A stretch of 64,000 nt of DNA from G965205725 sp965205725 (lineage in GTDB: Bacteria > Pseudomonadota > Gammaproteobacteria > Pseudomonadales > Halieaceae): positions 3,224,001 through 3,288,000 of the forward strand of contig OZ242189.1 in NCBI GenBank assembly GCA_965205725.1. Direction: 5' to 3'. The stretch's first letter is position 1; every line of letters starts with the position of its first letter. Shown piece after piece: positions 42,044 to 51,126 of the stretch. The notes under the pieces are model-generated. The model ran no database searches. It saw only the letters and a list, made by a program, of their open reading frames with translations, and was not told the origin of the DNA. The translations under genes and the position numbers were made by a program.

Positions 42044-43102
42044 TCAGGGTTTGTGTTGCCTGAGTGCCCACTCAATATGTTCTCGTACCAGGCTGGAGGA
42101 GTGGTTTTCTCTGGATTCCAGCGCCGCAATAATTGCCGGGCTGCTCGGTGCATTACCCAGGGCGACTGCCAGATTGCGCAGCCAGCGTTCGTAACCGATT
42201 CGGCGAATGGCAGAGCCCTCAGTCTTTTTTAGGAAGTCAGCTTCTTCCCACATAAATAAATCGATCAACTGCACATCGGCCAGGCCGTGTCGGGGTTTGA
42301 AATCATTTTCCGCGGTGACCTGGGCAAATTTGTTCCAGGGGCACACCAACTGGCAGTCATCGCAGCCAAAAATACGATTTCCCATCAGCGGTCTTAGCTC
42401 TTCGTCGATGCTGCCGAAATGCTCAATGGTTAAATAAGAAATACAGCGCCGGGCATCGAGTTGATTAGGGCCTGCAAAGGCCGAGGTGGGGCAGATATCC
42501 AGGCAGGCGGTGCAGGTGCCACAATGCGTGTCGGTTTGTGGCGCAGCAACCGGCAGCGGTAAGTCGGTATAAATTTCCCCCAGAAAAAACCAGGACCCCG
42601 CCTGCGGGTTTATCAGCATGGTGTTTTTGGCAATCCAGCCCAGGCCTGCATTTTCTGCCACGGCGCGTTCGAGTACCGGCGCGCTGTCTACAAAGGCCCG
42701 ATATTGGCCTCCAGCGGAGGCGTTTTCGATACGCTGCGCTAATTGTGCCAGGCGCTTGCGAATCAGCTTGTGGTAGTCACGGCCCAGGGCGTAGCGGGAG
42801 ATGTAGGCCCTGTCTTTGCTCTGGAGCACGTCAATAGCCTGGGTGTCATCCTGCCAATAATCCATCCTTAATGAAATCACTCGCAGGGTGCCCGGTATCA
42901 ATTGCTCTGGGTGCGAGCGACGTTCAGCGTGCTTGCTCATGTAGTGCATATCACCCTGATATCCTGCCGCCAGCCACCGCTCCAGATATTGTGGGTGTTC
43001 TCCCAGGTCCACATCAGTAATGCCAACTTGCTGAAAACCCAGTTCCCTGGCCCAGTCCTGGATTTGCATGAGGAGATGCTGGTACTGCTGAGAGTCTGAC
43101 AT
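42044..43102 (-). CDS. queG: Epoxyqueuosine reductase
   Basis: 352 residues. It reduces epoxyqueuosine to queuosine in tRNA using a cobalamin cofactor and two 4Fe-4S clusters. Seen: 'FVDSAPVLERAVAENAGLGW', 'NTMLINPQAGSWFFLGEIY', the first cluster 'CGTCTACLDICPTSAF', and the second 'CISYLTIEHF' with 'FGCDDCQLVCPWNKF'. A HEAT-like C-terminus follows ('ERWLRNLAVALGNAPSSPA'). The start codon is only 17 bp from the divergent nnr start. Confidence 0.97.
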   Translation of the reverse strand: MSDSQQYQHLLMQIQDWARELGFQQVGITDVDLGEHPQYLERWLAAGYQGDMHYMSKHAERRSHPEQLIPGTLRVISLRMDYWQDDTQAIDVLQSKDRAYISRYALGRDYHKLIRKRLAQLAQRIENASAGGQYRAFVDSAPVLERAVAENAGLGWIAKNTMLINPQAGSWFFLGEIYTDLPLPVAAPQTDTHCGTCTACLDICPTSAFAGPNQLDARRCISYLTIEHFGSIDEELRPLMGNRIFGCDDCQLVCPWNKFAQVTAENDFKPRHGLADVQLIDLFMWEEADFLKKTEGSAIRRIGYERWLRNLAVALGNAPSSPAIIAALESRENHSSSLVREHIEWALRQHKP

Positions 43103-43119
43103 GGGTATAATTTTACCCC

Positions 43120-44592
43120 ATGCAACTGTATACAGCAGCGCAAACCAGAGAGCTGGATCGTGTCGCCATAGAAGAACACGGCATTGCGGGTATTCGACTC
43201 ATGGGTCGGGCCGGCAAAGCGGCACTGGAAACCTTGTTGGAGGAGTGGCCTGCGCCGGAGCGGTTGTCTGTTTTTTGCGGTACCGGCAATAACGGTGGCG
43301 ATGGCTGTGTCGTCGCCGAGTTGGCATTGTCGCGCAATATCCCGGTTGTCGTTTATCAAATTGGTGAGCCGGCGAAGATCACGGGTGACGCGCAGTTGGC
43401 GCGCCAGCGCGCCCTGGCTGCTGGTGTTGAGATACGTCCGTTTAGCCCTGTGGCAGATTTGGCTGCGGGTGTGATTGTAGACGGGCTGCTCGGCACAGGG
43501 CTTAGCGGCGACGTGCGGCCCGAGTACGTCGAGGCCATCAACCTTATTAACAATAGCGGCCTGCCGGTTTTGGCACTGGATGTGCCCTCCGGGTTGTGTT
43601 CGGATACCGGCTCCTCACTGGGCGCGACAGTGCGAGCTGACCGCAGTGTCACTTTCATTGGCTTTAAGCGGGGCCTGCTCACCGGCGCCGCACCGGATTA
43701 CTGCGGCACTATTCACTACACCGATTTAGACGTGCCACCAGAAACCTTTGCCGCGGTGAACAGCCAGGCGTGGTTGTTACAGCTCGATGAGCAGTTGCCC
43801 GGCTTGTCCAGGCGACTCAAAACCGCGCACAAAGGCAGGTACGGCAAGGTGTTGGTTGTCGGCGGCGATCACGGCATGGGTGGCGCTGCTGTGATGGCAG
43901 CCGAAGCGGCTGGCCGTTGTGGCGCAGGTTTGATCAGCGCCGCGACACGCGCGGAGCATATTGCAGCGTTTATTGCCCGCCGGCCAGAGGTGATGGCCCA
44001 TTGCGTTGCCAGTGGTCAGGAGCTGTTGCCGTTGCTGGAATCCTCGACGGTTGTGGCGATTGGTCCGGGTTTGGGCAACAGCACCTGGTCTGAACAGTTG
44101 CTATACGCGGCGCTGGAAAGCGGCAAGCCGCTGGTACTGGATGCAGACGGGCTGAACCTGCTGGCAGCAGGCTCACCGGGCCAACATAAACGCCGTGACA
44201 ACTGGGTGTTAACGCCGCACCCTGGAGAGGCGGCCCGGCTGCTCCAGGCAGACATTAGAACCGTGCAAGCGGACCGATTTGCTGCGGTTATGGAGCTGCA
44301 ATCCCGTTATGGCGGTGTGATTTTGTTGAAGGGGGCGGGCACTCTGATCGCCGCTGAAGATGGTTCGGTTTGTGTGAGTAACTATGGCAATCCAGGTATG
44401 GCCAGTGGCGGGATGGGTGATGTGCTCACCGGGGTCATTGCAGGGTTGCTCGCCCAGCGATTGACACTGGTGCAGGCTACCCGTCTCGCAGCGTGCCTGC
44501 ATGGCCGAGCCGCAGAGTTAGCCGCTGAACAAGGTGAGCGGGGCATGTTGGCCGCTGATTTGATGCCCCGGCTTCGCGAGTTGTTGGGCTAG
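43120..44592 (+). CDS. nnr: Bifunctional NAD(P)HX epimerase / ADP-dependent dehydratase
   Basis: 490 residues. It repairs hydrated NAD(P)H. The N-terminal YjeF epimerase domain (about 1-210) has 'FCGTGNNGGDGCVVAELAL', 'GVIVDGLLGTGLSGDVRPEY' and 'VPSGLCSDTG'. The C-terminal ribokinase-like dehydratase domain (about 225-490) has 'VLVVGGDHGMGGAAVMAAEA', 'PLVLDADGLNLLAAG', 'LTPHPGEAARLL' and 'GNPGMASGGMGDVLTGVIAG' (catalytic Asp). Length is normal. It starts the plus-strand run nnr-tsaE-amiC-mutL-miaA. Confidence 0.97.
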   Translation: MQLYTAAQTRELDRVAIEEHGIAGIRLMGRAGKAALETLLEEWPAPERLSVFCGTGNNGGDGCVVAELALSRNIPVVVYQIGEPAKITGDAQLARQRALAAGVEIRPFSPVADLAAGVIVDGLLGTGLSGDVRPEYVEAINLINNSGLPVLALDVPSGLCSDTGSSLGATVRADRSVTFIGFKRGLLTGAAPDYCGTIHYTDLDVPPETFAAVNSQAWLLQLDEQLPGLSRRLKTAHKGRYGKVLVVGGDHGMGGAAVMAAEAAGRCGAGLISAATRAEHIAAFIARRPEVMAHCVASGQELLPLLESSTVVAIGPGLGNSTWSEQLLYAALESGKPLVLDADGLNLLAAGSPGQHKRRDNWVLTPHPGEAARLLQADIRTVQADRFAAVMELQSRYGGVILLKGAGTLIAAEDGSVCVSNYGNPGMASGGMGDVLTGVIAGLLAQRLTLVQATRLAACLHGRAAELAAEQGERGMLAADLMPRLRELLG

Positions 44593-44608
44593 CGGACGAT
44601 TTGCACAA

Positions 44609-45085
44609 GTGGAGGCATTGAAAACAGTGGTGCATCGCGAGTATTTTGTGCCGGATGAAGCGGCTATGCTGCGCTTTGCTGCGAGGCTGGCACCCGCTTT
44701 GCCCAGAGGCGCTGTGGTGTTCCTGCGTGGAGAATTGGGTATGGGCAAGACAACGCTGGCCCGCAGCGTCATCCAGACACTGGGGCACCGTGGCGCTGTG
44801 AAAAGCCCCACCTATACCCTGGTAGAACCCTACGAGCTACCCTCTGCCACCATTTATCACTTTGACCTGTATCGCCTGGGAGACCCAGAGGAGCTTGAAT
44901 TTATGGGGATTCGTGATTACTTCAATGCAGATTGTCTGTCGCTGGTTGAATGGCCCGAGCGAGGCGCGGGATTTTTGCCCCAGGCGGATTTAGTGGTTAC
45001 GATAGAGCTCAATGGGGATGGTCGGTGTATTCACATCAACGCGGAGACAGTGTCAGGTCAGGCATGTGTGCGCCAATTGCAATAG
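44609..45085 (+). CDS. tsaE: tRNA threonylcarbamoyladenosine biosynthesis ATPase TsaE
   Basis: Up to 158 residues. Works with TsaB and TsaD to make t6A37 in tRNAs. Walker A 'FLRGELGMGKTTLARSVIQ', 'VKSPTYTLVEPYELPSATIY', 'HFDLYRLGDPEELEFMGIRD' and 'LVEWPERGAGFLPQAD' are diagnostic. Start uncertain: GTG 44609 lacks a Shine-Dalgarno, whereas GGAGG at 44611-44615 would serve GTG 44627 or 44630. Sixteen bp after nnr. Confidence 0.95.
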   Translation: MEALKTVVHREYFVPDEAAMLRFAARLAPALPRGAVVFLRGELGMGKTTLARSVIQTLGHRGAVKSPTYTLVEPYELPSATIYHFDLYRLGDPEELEFMGIRDYFNADCLSLVEWPERGAGFLPQADLVVTIELNGDGRCIHINAETVSGQACVRQLQ

Positions 45086-45116
45086 ACTCTGCACAGGCAG
45101 GGGGTTCGGGAGTGGC

Positions 45117-46430
45117 ATGAAGAGCAGACATACCCGCCGGGTTATCGTCGCGCTGTTGTTAACCATTGCGCCATCAGCCTGGCCGATGCAGTTGCAAGAT
45201 GTGCGCCTGTGGCGGGCGCCCGATCACACCAGAGTGGTCTTCGATCTCAGTGCTGTGCCCGACCACACACTGATTACGCTGAAGTCGCCAGACCGGTTGG
45301 TGGTTGATTTGCGAGATACTTCGCTCGCCACGCAACTCGACAAGCTCGATTTTCTCAATACACCGATTAAAAAACTGCGCCACGGCATCCGCGCTGGCGA
45401 TGACTTGCGTATTGTTTTGGATCTCAAAGAGCCGGTTAAAGCGCGCAGTCTTAAACTCAAAGCCAACCAGAAGCGTGGCCATCGCCTGGTGCTGGACCTT
45501 TACGATTTGACACCGGGAATCACCGAGATGCCCAGTGTTAAAAAGAGTGTGAGTAGCTCCGCCAGGCGCGATATTGTAATCGCTATTGATGCTGGTCACG
45601 GTGGTGAAGACCCCGGTGCAAGCGGACCCAACCGATTGCGTGAAAAGCACGTCGTGTTGTCAATTGCCAAAGACGTGCAATACCTGTTCGACCAGGAAAC
45701 CGGTTTCAAGCCCTTGCTTATACGCACCGGCGATTACTATGTGAGCCTAAAAAAACGCCGTGAGCTGGCCCTCTCTCACCAGGCAGATTTCTTTGTGTCG
45801 ATTCATGCAGATGCCTTTAGTAGCCCCAAAGCCAAAGGGTCCTCGGTCTACACCTTGTCGCAGCGCGGCGCCTCAAGTACCTTCGCCAAATTTTTGGCGG
45901 AGCGAGAAAACTCCGCCGACCTGGTGGGAGGCGTCAGCCTCAGCGACAAAGATGATCTATTGGCTCAGGTGCTCGTTGACATGTCCATGACTTCCAGCCT
46001 GGATGCAAGTCGAGATGCGGGCAGTCGGGTGCTTACCCAGATGGACGGGATTTCCAGATTGCATCGGCGGCAGGTCGAACAGGCGGCCTTCGCGGTGCTT
46101 AAATCAGATATTCCTTCAATTTTGGTGGAGACCGGTTTTATCTCAAACCCGGACGAAGCCCGTCTGCTAAATACGCGCGCCTATCAGCGCAAGATGGCGC
46201 GGGCAATTTATAGCGGCGTGCGCTCCCGACTTAGCGAACACCCACCAGCGGATTCTCTGCTGGCATTTATACAACAGGGTGAGCCTCGCCAATACACGAT
46301 TTCCCGGGGCGATACACTGTCTGAAATTGCCCAGCGTTTTAATGTGAGTTTGGCATCGTTGCGCTCCAATAACGATTTGTCTGGCAATATGATCAAGGTG
46401 GGCCAAAAGCTCACCATCCCCGCCAGTTGA
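45117..46430 (+). CDS. amiC: N-acetylmuramoyl-L-alanine amidase (AMIN, Amidase_3, LysM)
   Basis: 437 residues from ATG 45117. A signal peptide (VIVALLLTIAPSAWPM) directs export. The AMIN domain (about 25-135) binds peptidoglycan near the divisome. The zinc amidase domain (about 155-380) has 'IVIAIDAGHGGEDPGASGP' (His ligand), 'EKHVVLSIAKDV' (Glu), 'FFVSIHADAF' (His), and 'SILVETGFISNPDEARLL' (catalytic Glu). A C-terminal LysM (about 390-435, 'YTISRGDTLSEIAQRFNV') adds wall binding, as in AmiB/AmiC-type proteins of Pseudomonas. It cleaves septal peptidoglycan at cell separation. Stop overlaps the mutL start by one base (TGATG). Confidence 0.93.
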   Translation: MKSRHTRRVIVALLLTIAPSAWPMQLQDVRLWRAPDHTRVVFDLSAVPDHTLITLKSPDRLVVDLRDTSLATQLDKLDFLNTPIKKLRHGIRAGDDLRIVLDLKEPVKARSLKLKANQKRGHRLVLDLYDLTPGITEMPSVKKSVSSSARRDIVIAIDAGHGGEDPGASGPNRLREKHVVLSIAKDVQYLFDQETGFKPLLIRTGDYYVSLKKRRELALSHQADFFVSIHADAFSSPKAKGSSVYTLSQRGASSTFAKFLAERENSADLVGGVSLSDKDDLLAQVLVDMSMTSSLDASRDAGSRVLTQMDGISRLHRRQVEQAAFAVLKSDIPSILVETGFISNPDEARLLNTRAYQRKMARAIYSGVRSRLSEHPPADSLLAFIQQGEPRQYTISRGDTLSEIAQRFNVSLASLRSNNDLSGNMIKVGQKLTIPAS

Positions 46431-48277
46431 TGTCGAAAATACAATTGCTAAGCCCGCGTCTGGCAAACCAGATAGCTGCCGGAGAGGTCGTGGAGCGGCC
46501 TGCCTCTGTGGTCAAAGAGCTGCTTGAAAATAGCCTGGATGCGGAGACTCGGCGGGTCGATGTGGATATAGAGTCTGGTGGTACCAAGCTGATTCGCGTG
46601 CGAGATGATGGCCTGGGTATGTCTGAACAGGATTTGCCTTTGTCTTTGAGTCGTCATGCCACAAGTAAAATAGCGTCTATGGAAGACCTTGAGCAGGTTG
46701 CCAGCCTCGGCTTTCGGGGTGAGGCTCTCGCCAGTATCAGTTCGGTCTCTCGTTTGAGCATCATCTCCAACGACACCGGCGATGTCGGTGCAGGCTGTTG
46801 CGCTGAATCTGAAGGCCGCGGTATGGACATCGCGGTGAAACCCGCGGCCCACCCGCGTGGTACAACCGTGGAAGTGCGCGACCTGTTTTTCAATACGCCC
46901 GCGAGGCGAAAATTTCTGCGCACCGAGAAAACCGAATTTAGCCATGTGCAAGAGGTGCTAAAGCGGCAGGCCTTGAGCCGCTATGAGGTGGCATTTAACT
47001 TGCGGCATAACCAGCGTGTTGTGCACCAATTGCGCGGCTGTAATACCCAGGCGGAACGAGAGCGGCGGGTCGCCTCAGTGTGTGGCCCGGCCTTTATGGA
47101 GCAAGCCCTTTACATTGAGACTGAAATCAATGATTTCAAATTATGGGGCTGGGTCGGCCTGTCGACGTTTTCCCGCAGTCAGGCTGATCTACAGTACTTT
47201 TTTGTAAATGGCAGAGTGATTAAAGACAAGCTGATAGCGCATGCGATTCGCCAGGCCTACCGGGATGTCTTGTATCACGGCCGCCACCCGGCTTTCGTGT
47301 TGCATATGGAATTGGAGCCGACTTTGGTTGATGTCAACGTCCATCCGACCAAGCACGAGGTACGTTTTCGCGATGGGCGCACAGTGCACGATTTTATTTT
47401 TCGCGGCTTGCATCGGGCGCTGGCAGATGTGCGGCCTGCGGACAGGACAGCGGCCGACTCTGAGCCGGGTTCCAGTGGCTCGCCTGTTCGCTTTCAGCCA
47501 CAGGGTTTTGAGCGGGACAGGTTCGCGCAGGCGGCGGAGCAAGGGCCGCTGGCGGAGCAAGAGCGTTTGGCCTGGGGCGCGCCCGGCTCGGCGAGAGCCG
47601 GGCCGGGCACTGTCCGCGAGTACATGGGCGCTTACCGAAATTTATATACATCGCCCTCGGCACCGCAGTTGCCCGACATCGCTGATGAGGATGTGCCGCC
47701 ATTGGGTTACGCCCTGGCGCAATTGCAGGGCATTTATATTCTGGCGCAAAACAAAGAGGGCCTGGTGCTGGTCGATATGCACGCGGCTCACGAGCGCATT
47801 ACCTATGAGCGGATGAAGGTTTCACACAGTGGTGAGGGCATACAGGCGCAGCCACTACTGGTTCCCCAGGCCATCGCGGTGAGTCAACGCGAGGCCGACT
47901 GCGCCGAAACTTACGCGGCTGTGTTTTCTGAGTTAGGCATACAGATAGAGCGCGCAGGTGAGGAAGCGCTTACTTTGCGAGATGTTCCTGTTGCCCTCCG
48001 AGATTCAGACCTGGAACAGCTTGTGCGCGACGTGCTCTCAGATTTGCTTGAATACGGCAGCAGTGATCGAATCGCGGCGCATATGAACGAAATTTTATCG
48101 ACCATGGCCTGCTATGGTTCCGTGCGAGCAAATCGGCAGCTAACGCTCCACGAGATGAACGCCCTGTTGCGCGATATGGAAGAAACCGAGCGTTCCGGCC
48201 AATGTAACCATGGCCGTCCGACCTGGGTCGCGCTGTCTGTCGATGAGTTAGACAAATTATTCATGCGGGGGCGATGA
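46430..48277 (+). CDS. mutL: DNA mismatch repair protein MutL
   Basis: 615 residues from ATG 46430. GHKL ATPase domain with 'IAAGEVVERPASVVKELLEN' and 'VRDDGLGMSEQDLP', 'LGFRGEALASISSVSRL' and 'GTTVEVRDLFFNTPARRKFL'. Linker about 335-420, Ser/Gly/Arg-rich. C-terminal dimerisation domain with 'VLVDMHAAHERITYERMK' and 'ACYGSVRANRQLTLHEMNAL'. The final 'CNHGRPTWVALS' ('C-N-H-G-R-P') is the conserved C-terminal MutL motif. The DQHA-x2-E-x4-E endonuclease motif of MutL proteins from bacteria without MutH is replaced by DMHAAHERITYE; this matters because no mutH is in view. Confidence 0.96.
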   Translation: MSKIQLLSPRLANQIAAGEVVERPASVVKELLENSLDAETRRVDVDIESGGTKLIRVRDDGLGMSEQDLPLSLSRHATSKIASMEDLEQVASLGFRGEALASISSVSRLSIISNDTGDVGAGCCAESEGRGMDIAVKPAAHPRGTTVEVRDLFFNTPARRKFLRTEKTEFSHVQEVLKRQALSRYEVAFNLRHNQRVVHQLRGCNTQAERERRVASVCGPAFMEQALYIETEINDFKLWGWVGLSTFSRSQADLQYFFVNGRVIKDKLIAHAIRQAYRDVLYHGRHPAFVLHMELEPTLVDVNVHPTKHEVRFRDGRTVHDFIFRGLHRALADVRPADRTAADSEPGSSGSPVRFQPQGFERDRFAQAAEQGPLAEQERLAWGAPGSARAGPGTVREYMGAYRNLYTSPSAPQLPDIADEDVPPLGYALAQLQGIYILAQNKEGLVLVDMHAAHERITYERMKVSHSGEGIQAQPLLVPQAIAVSQREADCAETYAAVFSELGIQIERAGEEALTLRDVPVALRDSDLEQLVRDVLSDLLEYGSSDRIAAHMNEILSTMACYGSVRANRQLTLHEMNALLRDMEETERSGQCNHGRPTWVALSVDELDKLFMRGR

Positions 48278-49260
48278 TGGCGGGTGAGGTAAGGCCCCGT
48301 GTCATTTGCCTGATGGGTCCCACTGCGTCCGGGAAAACTGCGCTTGCGCAAGAGCTGGCCGCCGAGCTGGATTGCGAGTTGATCAGTGTTGATTCCGCCC
48401 TGGTGTACAGAGGGCTGGATATCGGCAGTGCCAAGCCAACCTATCCGCATCGGCTCATAGACATTCGCGACCCTGCCGAGCCCTATTCGGTAGCGGAATT
48501 TTGTGAAGATGCCCAGGCAGCCATTCGGGATATCGTCAGTGCGGGACGCACACCTTTGCTGGTTGGCGGAACCCTGCTTTATTTTAAGGCACTGCTGGAG
48601 GGAATAGCGGATATGCCAGCAGCAGATTTGGAGCTGCGCAAACACCTTGAGGAAGAGGCCGCGACCAAAACCTGGGCACATTTGCACACTGCGTTAAGTG
48701 ACGTTGATCCCGAGTCTGCGCGGCGGATTCACCCCAATCACTCTCAGCGGATCAGCCGGGCGCTTGAAGTGTACTTGCAAAGTGGTGTCACCCTGACAGA
48801 GTGGCATCGGCGCCAGGCTCAATCGGGGAAAAGGGTGCTGGCAGATGCGTATCAGATAACCCAGCTAGCCATTTGTTCTGCCAACCGCGAAGAGTTGCAT
48901 CGCCGTATTGAGCTGCGACTGGATCAGATGATCGAACAGGGATTGGTTAGCGAAGTTCGCGGCCTGTATGAGCGGGGCGACCTGCATACGGACCTGCCAT
49001 CAATGCGAGCGGTGGGCTATCGGCAGATGTGGGACCACGTGCAAGGTGAGCGTGATTTGAAGCGTGCCCGGCAGCTTTGCATTATTGCGACCCGGCAATT
49101 AGCCAAGCGCCAGTTAACTTGGTTACGCGGCTGGCCCCAGTTATGCTGGATTTATACAAATGAGCGGGGTTTTGCGTCTAAAAGCTCCGAAAATCTTAAA
49201 ATGAGCCAGGAAAAACCGTTGCAAGTAGCCTTGAAATACCTGGGCCAAGCCACCATATAG
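48274..49260 (+). CDS. miaA: tRNA dimethylallyltransferase
   Basis: 328 residues, overlapping mutL by four bases (ATGA). It transfers a dimethylallyl group to A37 of tRNAs that read U-starting codons. P-loop 'LMGPTASGKTALAQELAAE', 'ISVDSALVYRGLDIGSAKP', 'PLLVGGTLLYFKALLEG', 'RRIHPNHSQRISRALEVYL' and 'PSMRAVGYRQMWDHVQGE' are diagnostic. The C-terminal tail after about residue 300 ('KSSENLKMSQEKPLQVALKY') is longer than the core family and may have changed recently. hfq lies downstream after a 17-bp repeat array. Confidence 0.97.
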   Translation: MMAGEVRPRVICLMGPTASGKTALAQELAAELDCELISVDSALVYRGLDIGSAKPTYPHRLIDIRDPAEPYSVAEFCEDAQAAIRDIVSAGRTPLLVGGTLLYFKALLEGIADMPAADLELRKHLEEEAATKTWAHLHTALSDVDPESARRIHPNHSQRISRALEVYLQSGVTLTEWHRRQAQSGKRVLADAYQITQLAICSANREELHRRIELRLDQMIEQGLVSEVRGLYERGDLHTDLPSMRAVGYRQMWDHVQGERDLKRARQLCIIATRQLAKRQLTWLRGWPQLCWIYTNERGFASKSSENLKMSQEKPLQVALKYLGQATI

Positions 49261-49301
49261 CTGCTTGCAGATGGGCTATACTGGTTGGGGCAACACCTCT
49301 G

Positions 49302-49403
49302 TTCTACAGGGCCAAAAGTTCTACGGGGCCAAAAGTTCTACAGAGCCAAAAGTTCTACGGGGCCAAAAGTTCTACAGAGCCAAAAGTTCTACAGGGCCAA
49401 AAG
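49302..49403. repeat. Tandem array, 6 x 17 bp, between miaA and hfq
   Basis: Unit TTCTAC(A/G)G(A/G)GCCAAAAG in six consecutive copies with two variable sites. It lies in the region expected to contain an hfq promoter. Confidence 0.95.
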
Positions 49404-49505
49404 AGGTAAAGAGGTATAGCTGCGTAATATTTAGATCAAATTGACTCAATAACCTCATCTATTGTACGGCTCCAGTTGGGCTATTGGGCTATAAGGAGAA
49501 GCATC

Positions 49506-49754
49506 ATGTCAAAAGGGCATACTCTACAAGACCCTTACCTCAATATTTTACGTAAGGAACGTGTTCCGGTTTCTATCTATCTGGTCAATGGCATCAAATT
49601 GCAGGGTCAGATCGAGTCTTTCGACCAGTTTGTGGTGTTGCTGAAGAACACCGTGAGTCAAATGGTCTACAAACATGCTATTTCAACGGTTGTACCATCG
49701 CGTGTTGTGCGCATGCCTATGCAGAGTCCTCCCGAAGAGGAAGCTGCCAGTTAA
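49506..49754 (+). CDS. hfq: RNA chaperone Hfq
   Basis: 82 residues from ATG 49506 after AAGGAG. Sm1 motif 'LVNGIKLQGQIESFDQFVVL' and Sm2 motif 'VYKHAISTVVPSRVV' (Y-K-H) are complete; the distal-face residues in 'LQDPYLNILRKERVPVSIYL' are canonical. The C-terminal tail is short and acidic (PPEEEAAS). It forms hexamers that pair sRNAs with mRNAs. A TTGACT at about 49450 could be part of a promoter, but no good -10 is evident at 17 bp. Confidence 0.98.
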   Translation: MSKGHTLQDPYLNILRKERVPVSIYLVNGIKLQGQIESFDQFVVLLKNTVSQMVYKHAISTVVPSRVVRMPMQSPPEEEAAS

Positions 49755-49768
49755 TAGCACAGGCCCCC

Positions 49769-51061
49769 GTGTTTTTTGAGAGACCTGAATCAGGTGAACG
49801 CGCGATACTGGTTCATCTGAATCTCGCCACAGAAGTGGATCGAGAAGACCCACGCGAATTTGAAGAGCTGGTGCTGTCTGCCGGGGGTGACCCTGTGCAT
49901 TATATATTTGGTCGGCGCGAGGCACCCCACCCAGGGTTCTTTGTCGGCAGCGGAAAACTTGAGGAGATCGCCGAGCATGTGCGTTTGCACGAAGCCGAGA
50001 TTGTTCTGTTTAATCATTCTCTCAGCCCCAGCCAGGAGCGGAATCTGGAAGCCCGTTTGCAGTGTCGAGTTACAGACCGCACGAGTTTGATCCTGGATAT
50101 TTTTGCGCAGCGGGCGCGGACCCATGAGGGAAAACTGCAAGTAGAGTTGGCGCAGTTGCAGCACATGTCTACCCGATTGGTGCGTGGCTGGACTCACCTG
50201 GAGCGCCAGAAAGGTGGTATCGGGCTGCGGGGACCGGGTGAAACGCAACTGGAAACCGACCGCCGCCTGTTGCGCGTGCGGATCAAATCGTTTCTGGCGC
50301 GTCTCGCAAAAGTCGAAAAACAGCGACAGCAGGGACGGCGCTCCCGCCGCCGCGCAGATATTCCTACGAGTTCACTGGTGGGTTACACCAACGCAGGTAA
50401 ATCGACTTTGTTTAACGCGCTCACGCAGGCAGATGTGTACGTTGCGGATCAATTGTTTGCCACCCTGGACCCGACCCTGCGGCGCATTGAAGCAGGTGCT
50501 TGTGGGCCGCTCGTACTGGCCGATACGGTAGGCTTCATTCGACATTTGCCCCACAAATTGGTCGATGCGTTTCGCGCCACGCTGGAGGAGACTTGCAGTG
50601 CCGATTTGCTATTGCACGTTGTCGATGCCGCCAGTGACGAGCGATTGCAAAATATGGCTGAAGTTGAGAGTGTGCTTGAGGAGATTCAGGCTCTGGATAT
50701 CCCGCGCCTGGAGGTGTTCAACAAATTGGACCTGTTGGAGCAGCCGCCGCGTATCGAAAGGGATGATCTGGGCAAGCCTGTGCGAGTTTGGCTTTCTGCC
50801 CATTCCGGAGAGGGTCTGGAGCTGTTGTTGCAGGCGATGGGCGAGCTGTTGGGTGGAGATATGGTTCAGCGACAGATCAGCGTATCACCGGGTCAGGGCC
50901 GGTTGCGCGCCAGCCTGTACAGAATGGGAGCGGTAGAGCGGGAAGATCATGCCGAAGATGGTGGTGCCCGTCTGCTGATTCGGCTGCCTAAGAATGACTG
51001 GCTGAAATTGTTAGCGAGTGAAGGAGTGGCTGAAGAATCCCTTATTGCGGCGCAAGTTTGA
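49769..51061 (+). CDS. hflX: GTPase HflX
   Basis: 430 residues from GTG 49769, 14 bp after hfq. A ribosome-splitting GTPase. The N-terminal HflX domain has 'FVGSGKLEEIAEHVR' and 'GGIGLRGPGETQLETDRRLL'; the GTPase domain has 'LVGYTNAGKSTLFNALTQ' (G1), 'DTVGFIRHLPHKLVDAFRAT' (G3) and 'EVFNKLDLL' (G4). The C-terminal domain is normal. Part of the hfq-hflX-hflK-hflC order. Confidence 0.97.
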   Translation: MFFERPESGERAILVHLNLATEVDREDPREFEELVLSAGGDPVHYIFGRREAPHPGFFVGSGKLEEIAEHVRLHEAEIVLFNHSLSPSQERNLEARLQCRVTDRTSLILDIFAQRARTHEGKLQVELAQLQHMSTRLVRGWTHLERQKGGIGLRGPGETQLETDRRLLRVRIKSFLARLAKVEKQRQQGRRSRRRADIPTSSLVGYTNAGKSTLFNALTQADVYVADQLFATLDPTLRRIEAGACGPLVLADTVGFIRHLPHKLVDAFRATLEETCSADLLLHVVDAASDERLQNMAEVESVLEEIQALDIPRLEVFNKLDLLEQPPRIERDDLGKPVRVWLSAHSGEGLELLLQAMGELLGGDMVQRQISVSPGQGRLRASLYRMGAVEREDHAEDGGARLLIRLPKNDWLKLLASEGVAEESLIAAQV

Positions 51062-51126
51062 ATGTACTTGTGTTAGACTGCCGCGCCTTTTAGAGTGAAC
51101 CACATTAATACATACGGGAGAGGTTT

